DNA of 64,000 bases from Magnolia sinica (Eukaryota > Streptophyta > Magnoliopsida > Magnoliales > Magnoliaceae): assembly GCF_029962835.1 (NCBI RefSeq), contig NC_080579.1, forward strand, positions 78,180,459 through 78,244,458. The letters are read 5' to 3'. The notes below the pieces were generated by a model. It was not told the origin of the DNA. It saw nothing but the letters and a program-made list of their open reading frames with translations, and ran no database searches. Both the position numbers and the translations under genes were made by a program. How positions within the stretch are numbered: the stretch's first letter is position 1; each line of letters opens with the position of its first letter. Of this stretch, positions 23,116 through 64,000 are shown piece after piece.

Positions 23116-26100
23116 ATGGTGTCACTGAAGTTGCAAAAGCGCTTGGCCTCTAGTGTTCTCAAGTGTGGCAAGGGCAAGGTCTGGCTTGATCCAAATGAAG
23201 CCAGCGAGATCTCAATGGCAAATTCCAGTGAGTCCTTTTCTTTTTATTTACTCATTTAATTTTGGTGGATATTTTAGATTGACAGTTAACCTTGCTTGAC
23301 ACATCAAGAAACTTAGCTTGATGCACTTCTTTTCATTTCCAAGTTTATTGTCAATTCTCAGACAGTTGGCTTAGTAGCTAGTAGATTAGAATTTCTATGG
23401 CTCATGTTACACTGTTGGCATTGATGTTTTAATGCATTGTGCTTTGGCTTCCTAAAAGTTGAAGGTTGGGTACTATTCTTGTCAGAGATTCTCAAAATAT
23501 TCATCATAGTTTTTCATCATTATCTTCGAATCCAGAAGATGGCACTGATGGACTAGAACAGTCACAAAAGTAAATTGGTGTTGCTAGGAGAACTGATTAA
23601 TTGGACGGGGATTGGGTAGTGTGACTGTGTGAGAAATAGATGGTAGTACTGATTAGAAGAAAGCAAGGGAGGGATGGATCAGGCATCTTTACATCATATA
23701 TAGAGAGATGCTATGAGGTGCTATCTGGCCATCTATTTTTCTTCAATTTTTGAACATAACCGTGTGTATCCTTCTTTAGGAGCAGAGGTAGTTTATGGTA
23801 GTCTTGGTCCCGTGGGTTTGAGGAGCATCCTGAGGAACGATTAGTGGAATATCTTGATGGGGATTGGTGCTCCTTAGTATATTGCCACTCTGCCTTTTTT
23901 TTTGCCCCTATCTCTCTACTGAAGTTTTAGTTGCCATTCAAGATTTTTTAAAAATACTTATATATAAGCAAATATGGCTTTTTTTTTTTTTAGGGCTTCT
24001 GCATGCCCAAACTACCCTAACAAACCACGTAAAGTACCCACATGTTCTAATGCATCTTTGTAGCCAAAACACTTGCTTTTCTTGTATCCTCATACGAGGA
24101 GGGTTACTTCTGCTAACATGGATGGGATGAGATCCCCCTCCAGGTTCGCTACCTTCGGTTTGGACCGGGGCCCAAAAATCAAGCCGAATTATTACTCAGG
24201 TGGGGCTACACTATGGGGAACAATGGAGATGGGACCGCACCTTTAAAATTGGTCCCAGACCATCCAAGTGGTTGACAAACTATGGATACATAAAAATGGC
24301 AAACTGCGCGGAGAAGATAGCTGTAGCCATCTGATGTTGCCCATAGAATTTGGACCACTGTTTCTTTGGATAATCCATTTGATGGCCATCAGTTTAATGA
24401 CTTGGATTGCTTGATCAGGATGATTCTAGAGATGTAGTCCATCCACAATGTGGCATGAAATTTGAATGGCAAGGCTAGCCCTACATGAGTGCTACATGTG
24501 AAGAGGATGATTCACTACATATTTTATATGGTGGTGAACTATCATTCTACAAGATACAGGGGAGAGGAGAAACATGGTTCAAACAGGACCAGAATAGCCT
24601 ACATCCCTATTATATGCAGTGCATAAAACCTTCAAACTCTTTGGGGCCCACCATGCTGTGTATATTTAAATCCACTTCTTCCATCAGGTGATAAACCTTA
24701 TTTTCACTGCTCGTACAAAATATCAGCCTGGTAAAACACTCACATGTGCCACACCATTGGGAACAATGAAAAATTATGCCTAAAATTAAGTTTGTGTTGT
24801 GGTCCACCTGAATTTTGGAGCAGGCTGATTTTTGTATCTTTACTGTCATCCTGGTGATGCAAACATGATGAATGGGTTTGGAGAAAGATAAGTACCATGG
24901 TGGCCTCACAAACAAACCTATGGTTGTCATATCATCCCCATTGTTCCATGTGGTGTGGTCCATGAGTATATGATATAGCTGAATTTTGGGCTTGGGTCTA
25001 GAGACTAAGTGTGTCCCAAAGAGCTTGGAAGAAAATGGGCTTAGTAAAAGAGGTGTATCAGAGGTCCCAGTTTGTTTTCCACGGCTCTTTGGAAGAAAAT
25101 GAGTGTGGAATTGATGGAGAGATTGTGAGCGTGTGTCATATGGTTTGGTGATTTGATTAGTCATATGTCATATGGTTAGGCGATTTGAGTAGTCCATATT
25201 ATAGATGCTTCTCTATACTGGTCACAGTAAGAAGTTTACATTAGATGGATTATTTTGATCACCACAATAATAGAGAAAATTGAAAAGCTTTGACGGTTTG
25301 GTGATTTGAGTAGTACAGATTATAGATTCTACTGTATACCGGCCACAGTAAGAAGTTTATGTTGATAACGAATGATTTTGACCACCACAAGAATATAGAA
25401 ATTTGGAAACAACATTTTCAATGCCTCGTATTCAACTTGATGAGCAAAGGTCATGATACTTTTTAAAGCATGACTTGTCCATGTGGTCATCCAACAAATG
25501 ATCAGAAAGAAATTAGCCTATGGCCTAGATTCAATGTGTCAAGTCATATACTCAATGTTGCTGTCACAGTTATACTATGGTGATTCACTGTTTTATTCCT
25601 GACAAAATGCGATGCAGGGCAAAACATTAGGAAGCTTGTGAAAGATGGCTTTATCATCAGGAAGCCAATGAAGATTCACTCCCGTTCGCGGGCCCGTCGG
25701 GCTTTGGAGGCAAAGAGGAAGGGGAGGCACTCTGGATATGGTAAGCGCAAGGGTACGAGGGAGGCGAGGCTGCCAACAAAGGTGCTCTGGATGAGGAGGA
25801 TGAGGGTGCTCAGGCGCTTGTTGCGCAAGTACAGGGAGTCCAAGAAGATAGACAAGCACATGTACCATGACATGTACATGAAGGTCAAGGGTAACGTGTT
25901 CAAGAACAAGCGTGTGCTGATGGAGAGCATCCACAAGTCGAAGGCTGAGAAGGCGAGAGAGAAGACTCTCAGTGATCAGTTTGAGGCCAAGAGGGCTAAG
26001 AGCAAGGCCAGTAGGGAGAGGAAGATTGCCCGGAGGGAGGAGCGATTGGCTCAGGTGAGTGCATGCTAACTTAGTTTGAGATTATTTCCTTTGATGTCGG

Positions 26101-26992
26101 AATGAGAAATGGTACTATATTTCAATATTTCGTACTACGTCAAAAGAGGAACGCTATTATTATGTCCTTGTTGCATGGTGATTGGGACTGTTGATTTTTG
26201 GGATGACCGACTGTTCTTTGGTCAAGCCACTGATTGGATGGCTGCCAGTCTGATTGCCTTTTTTGGGGGGGGGGGGGGACGGTAGCCCATAAACATGGTT
26301 TTTGGAAAATTAGCAGTCCTGTAGCCATTTGCTGGTGCAATCGTGCATGATAGAGATGTTTTGGCATGCATCATGGAACCACATGACATGCAAGGTGGTG
26401 AAGCACCTTGTTCATCTTGTTCCAATAGTTAGTTCTAATATTACTATACAATGGACAGAGTGATGACACTACTTTTTGGCTACCTGTTCATCTGGTGATC
26501 CCACTGTTGTGGCCTGAAATCAAAAGCCAGTAGTCTGGTCATCAGGTGGGCTGCATGTGTGCATATTGAATGTGGAAACATCCTTTTTCTCCATACAGCA
26601 CGGTTTGCTTGATGACCCGACTGACCTGACTTTCTGGCCACCTCACATATATGGTGAGGGAGTGCTAGGAGATGATTGACCTAGATCTAACATACTGGCA
26701 TGGGTGTGGCTACGCCTGTCACTCACACTACATCGCATTTTGCCTGCTTTGTACTCAAAACATTACTCATGATGTGTTTAAAATTGGTTGGTTTGGAACA
26801 GGGTCCTGGAGAAAGAGTGCCTGCAACACAATCTGCACAGTAATCATATGCTATTTCTCATAAACCCCTTGATTTGTGTTGTGTTTTCTTCTTCTTTCTA
26901 TGTTATAGCATGATTGGTATGGAAGTCAGTAACCACTTGTGAGTTTGGTGTTTGTTTTGCATTGCAGGGGAGCCAAGAAAGGGAAGAAGTAA
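23116..26992 (+). CDS. RPL19: 60S ribosomal protein L19 (eL19), complete, four coding exons
   Basis: A component of the large cytosolic ribosomal subunit, with a globular N-terminal part and a long basic C-terminal helix. Coding exons: 23116-23227, 25618-26054, 26802-26839 and 26968-26992 (612 nt, 203 residues), all with GT-AG introns. The ATG is the first after the TTTTACAG acceptor and has a good context (AACCATGG). The product starts [20 protein letters not shown] and continues through [17 protein letters not shown], the arginine-rich [19 protein letters not shown] and [20 protein letters not shown], as in plant eL19. The last two exons are tiny. The 38-base exon encodes [12 protein letters not shown] plus two bases, and the final exon completes Q and adds GAKKGKK and stop, matching the lysine-rich end of the family. 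Skipping the 38-base exon would change the frame and give a different basic tail ([15 protein letters not shown]). The length is normal for the family. Codon and splice quality indicate a working gene. Confidence 0.95.
25175..25410. repeat. Two ~115-bp tandem copies in eL19 intron
   Basis: GATTTGAGTAGT, CACAGTAAGAAGTTTA and TTTTGA(T/C)CACCACAA occur in the same order at about 25180-25283 and 25297-25400. This is an old tandem duplication in the intron before the large coding exon. No coding role. Confidence 0.65.
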
Positions 26993-27200
26993 AAAAGAAA
27001 AGAAAAAGAAAGTAAAAAGTGATGTTGCTGATATGAGTAGGGGCTGGTACTAATCTGTTGGTGCTTTTAGTTAATATGTTGGAAAGTTGTTTTATTTTTT
27101 TTTTAAAAATCTTTCTGTAGTGTTTGAAAACCAGGATTACTTTTGGGAGGTGCTCCCACTTTTGTTTTGTTCTTTTTATTAAATGGCAAGACTGTTTTGT
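26993..27200 (+). other. eL19 3' UTR (approximate)
   Basis: AT-rich sequence after the TAA at 26990-26992, with T-rich tracts (27080-27105, 27163-27180). The polyadenylation site cannot be fixed from sequence alone. Confidence 0.4.
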
Positions 27201-28185
27201 TTGGATCATTGTCACGATATCGCATGGTGTGGCGCTGTGAAACTCAGCTCAGGTTTGGCCCATCTTGGGCCAAACAGACGGCCTATTTACAGTCCAGACT
27301 GGGCTGCACCTGTTGACAGCAGGTACTCTAATCATCTTGATGGAATGAATATTCGAAGGTAATTGAGACGATGCACCTTGGTGCTGTATTATATTCCGTA
27401 GCTTTATGGTTGAATGGTTCGGGTGGGGTGGGTTTGACTTGGGCCAATGAATTTCAAATGCACGTTACGATCAAGTGTCTAAATTGAACTACCCTGGCCT
27501 GGCCTGGCCCGGCCCATTGAAAACGCAGCATATGACACAATAGTAAAGCCTTTGCTGGTGCTGAGGCTCAGAACCTGGAGTTATCAAAGATCAACAGTGA
27601 TAAGTGTGTGGGTCCTCTCCTCTGTCATACAGCATATGAAATTCCAGTGTTGTTGTGCTGCTTAATCTTATTAGGGAAGGGGTTCAACTTGGGCAGGTAG
27701 GCTCAGGTTTGAGGGTCAACCTGAACCAACCCGATCTCAAGACGACCCAACCCACAACCTGACCTGAGCTGAATTCCAACCTCTTTGAGGTGCCTAACCC
27801 GAATATAACCAGAATTCCTTTGCGCTTTTGACTCAACCCGACCCATTCTAAGCCAAATGAATGTGATTATTCCAAACCTGACGTAACCTGACCTGAGATA
27901 GATGTGCTTTACCAGTCTTACCTGAATTCAAATCGGTTTGGTGATTTTCAACCTGAACCCAACCTGAGGCCTTAACAAACTGACCTCAACTTGGCTTGAG
28001 TCTACCTGAACCCAAGTTGCACTCCTACGTTTAGCATTGCCTCTTATGGATAGACCATGCCCTTTTTAAATTGCCTGCAGTGTGGCGAACCCATTCAGTA
28101 GATTGCTTCCATGTCCTCTTGGTAGACGAAAGAATGCAGAAGGAATGGGCTGAGGTGCTCTAAAATGCACCTGCTTGTTTTGTGC
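27201..28185. other. Gene-free spacer with degenerate CCTGACCC/AACCTGAACCC text
   Basis: 27460-28020 contains many short variants of CCTGACCTGA, AACCCGACCCAA and CTGAACCCAA without a fixed period, like an eroded simple repeat. No gene was found. Confidence 0.45.
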
Positions 28186-28405
28186 ACAACTTATGACCTG
28201 CCCCCCTTATTTGGGGACCCTAAGCTTCCGATCAATAGAATGAAAATGGACAGTCAAGATTGAACAGAGCAACAAAATAGGTCCATAGATTTGCAATTTA
28301 TGACCTGCCCTATTATTGGAGATCCTAAGCTTCCGATCAATAGCGTGAAAATGGACAGACAAGATTGAAAGGACCAACAAAATAGGTCCAAAATAGATTT
28401 GCATT
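28186..28405. repeat. Two ~105-bp tandem repeats
   Basis: CTTCCGATCAATAG, GAAAATGGACAG and CAACAAAATAGGTCC occur twice in the same order (about 28190-28295 and 28296-28400). This is a simple tandem duplication. Confidence 0.8.
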
Positions 28406-29180
28406 TCTTATGATTCTAACTTAACATTTTGATTTGATGATTCTAACCATGTTATTTATGGCTTGTAACGACAGATGGTTGTAATAAAATTTCCCAGGGT
28501 TAGGATCATCCAATCGGTATGATTCTTGCACCGTGGCTTGCTCCCAGCTGTATGAATGAATGACTGTTCAAATCAAGGATATGTCACCCTGGGTGCTGTT
28601 TAAATGGTTTGGGGAATATATATGCACGTGCAGCAATGCACCTCAAGTATCATAATGGACTAGTTTTAGATCAACTGATGCCAAACCATTCCTCCTGTGG
28701 GCCCAATTGTCATGGGCAATACCCCCAGAGGCTCCCAGATTAGAAAATGAAAACATACAGCAACTCAAGAGAAAGGAAACGGTGGCCTCCAACAACTCTT
28801 CAGAGAGGCAAATATCAGATATCTAGGATATTCAAATCTGGAAGACATCTTTTTTTAAAATTTTTATAGAAGGGCACCCACGTCCACTGAGCTCCATCAG
28901 ATCAAACACCCTGGCGATCATCAAACTGCACTTGCATGGACTGGGTTGCATCTTGACACTCGAAGTGCTGATAAATCATCAGAGCCAATACTTACTCAAC
29001 AGAGGCAAATTTAGTTAATGAGAACTTAGCTAGTATTAAACAAACAATTTTAAATTGGGCTGGGTTCTAAACCAAACATGCCAAAAGATAAAATCAACCA
29101 TTTTCACAATAAATAGGTCCCAAGATTTCATTGGGTCCCGAACAATATAAATTTCAGAATTCATGGGCGTATCTGTTGCG

Positions 29181-63387
<34,207 letters not shown>

Positions 63388-64000
63388 CTGTTTTCAGTAC
63401 AGGGAACCAAGAGTGTTAGTGAGAAAATAGTGTAATTCTGAACTAGTAAAAGACTAAGTTAAAATGCAGCTAATAGAATGGATAGAAGAGCATTTCAGTA
63501 AGGAGCTGGAAACATCATACAGGTAAGCATTTCTGACCAGCGAAAGTCAAAGAGAAAGGAAAACTCATTATGCATTTTTTCAAGATATAACGTCTCATCA
63601 GGAAAAAAAATCAAGATATTATTACATGGTGTATGTGTTACACTTGTATTGGATATTTGTTTAACATCTACAGAACCTGCCAATTGCTTTCAGATTTTTT
63701 TTTCATTTTGCAGCCACTTCCTGTGCCCTTATTTTTCAACAAGGACTGTTGTTAAGATAGCCGACATCCCACTATTCATTGCTGAGAATACAGATTTATT
63801 ATTGTGTTTATGTTTGTTATTGTTTCGCTGTTGTATTGTAAGTTTAGTCCTGTAAGAGAGGAAAATGTTAAAATTCAGATTGTCTTTATAAAGTTTCAGA
63901 TTATGTTCAAATATGGACTTCCCCTCCCCTTCTTTATGACTGTTAGAAATGTCACACAGTGTACACTATCTTTGATGTTCCTGCAGAGCACCACATGCTT
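63388..64000. other. Intron upstream of the first visible aldolase-fusion exon
   Basis: I searched the minus strand for the preceding kinase exon and saw none. The sequence is T-rich with only short frames. The upstream exons must lie beyond the window edge. Confidence 0.5.

Noticed and set aside
24610..25164. 184-residue minus-strand frame in an eL19 intron
   Set aside because: It consists of hairpin-superfamily repeat words read in an open frame, and no homology was recognised.
25593..25936. Minus-strand open frames opposite the eL19 exon
   Set aside because: They are antisense shadows of a strongly conserved coding exon and show no domain.

Overview
This window reads as nuclear DNA of a flowering plant. 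It is AT-rich and repeat-dense, with two spliced plant housekeeping genes and nested LINEs, a solo LTR, SINEs and many MITE or foldback elements. The endlessly recurring GTGGGCCCACCATGATG-type hairpin cores suggest a magnoliid-like genome, but that is an impression and not a demonstrated placement. No complete virus or bacterial segment is present.

Genes. (1) A complete ribosomal protein eL19 (RPL19) gene lies on the + strand: leader exon ending at 20985, coding exons 23116-23227, 25618-26054, 26802-26839 and 26968-26992, giving 203 residues. (2) The 3' half of a very large minus-strand gene fills 29181-63387 and runs out of the window at its 5' side. Fourteen exons encode the last 525 residues of the plant multidomain protein of the At1g18270 type: the C-terminal half of a four-carbon acid-sugar kinase-like (DUF1537/OtnK) region, then a class II ketose-bisphosphate aldolase domain. 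Its introns of 13.3, 9.0 and 5.1 kb hold most of the repeats in the right half of the window. (3) A broken minus-strand gene at 5207-6292 encodes a CRESS-DNA-type replication initiator (HUH endonuclease plus SF3 helicase). It sits between the two halves of an older LINE. This looks like an endogenous, decayed viral or plasmid Rep and is the most interesting item here.

Layout. 1-7036: L1-type LINE on +, split by a roughly 2.3 kb insertion holding the Rep relic. 7037-17860: gene-free, with an RTE LINE tail carrying a Tourist-like MITE, a MULE-like foldback with a perfect 9-bp target duplication, tRNA-derived SINEs, a 1.2 kb GTGGGCCCACATGATGG minisatellite and a dispersed pair of repeats. 17862-20600: 2.7 kb element with about 350-bp inverted ends sitting in a TA microsatellite, just upstream of the eL19 promoter. 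20880-27200: eL19. 27200-29180: spacer with short tandem repeats. 29181-63387: aldolase fusion gene. Its introns contain microsatellite-bounded foldback elements (32.1-37.1 kb), an RTE LINE with a nested Harbinger/Tourist MITE, a 43-bp perfect hairpin inside a direct duplication, a 1.5 kb tandem duplication, hAT-like GATATATCG-rich elements with 8-bp target duplications (one nested in another), and a second LINE carrying a 2189-bp solo LTR with a perfect GGGCT duplication.

The two functional genes show no operon-like relation: they point in opposite directions and have separate roles, in cytosolic translation and probably in sugar-acid metabolism. Almost everything else is transposon sediment, and the nesting order can be read from target-site duplications.
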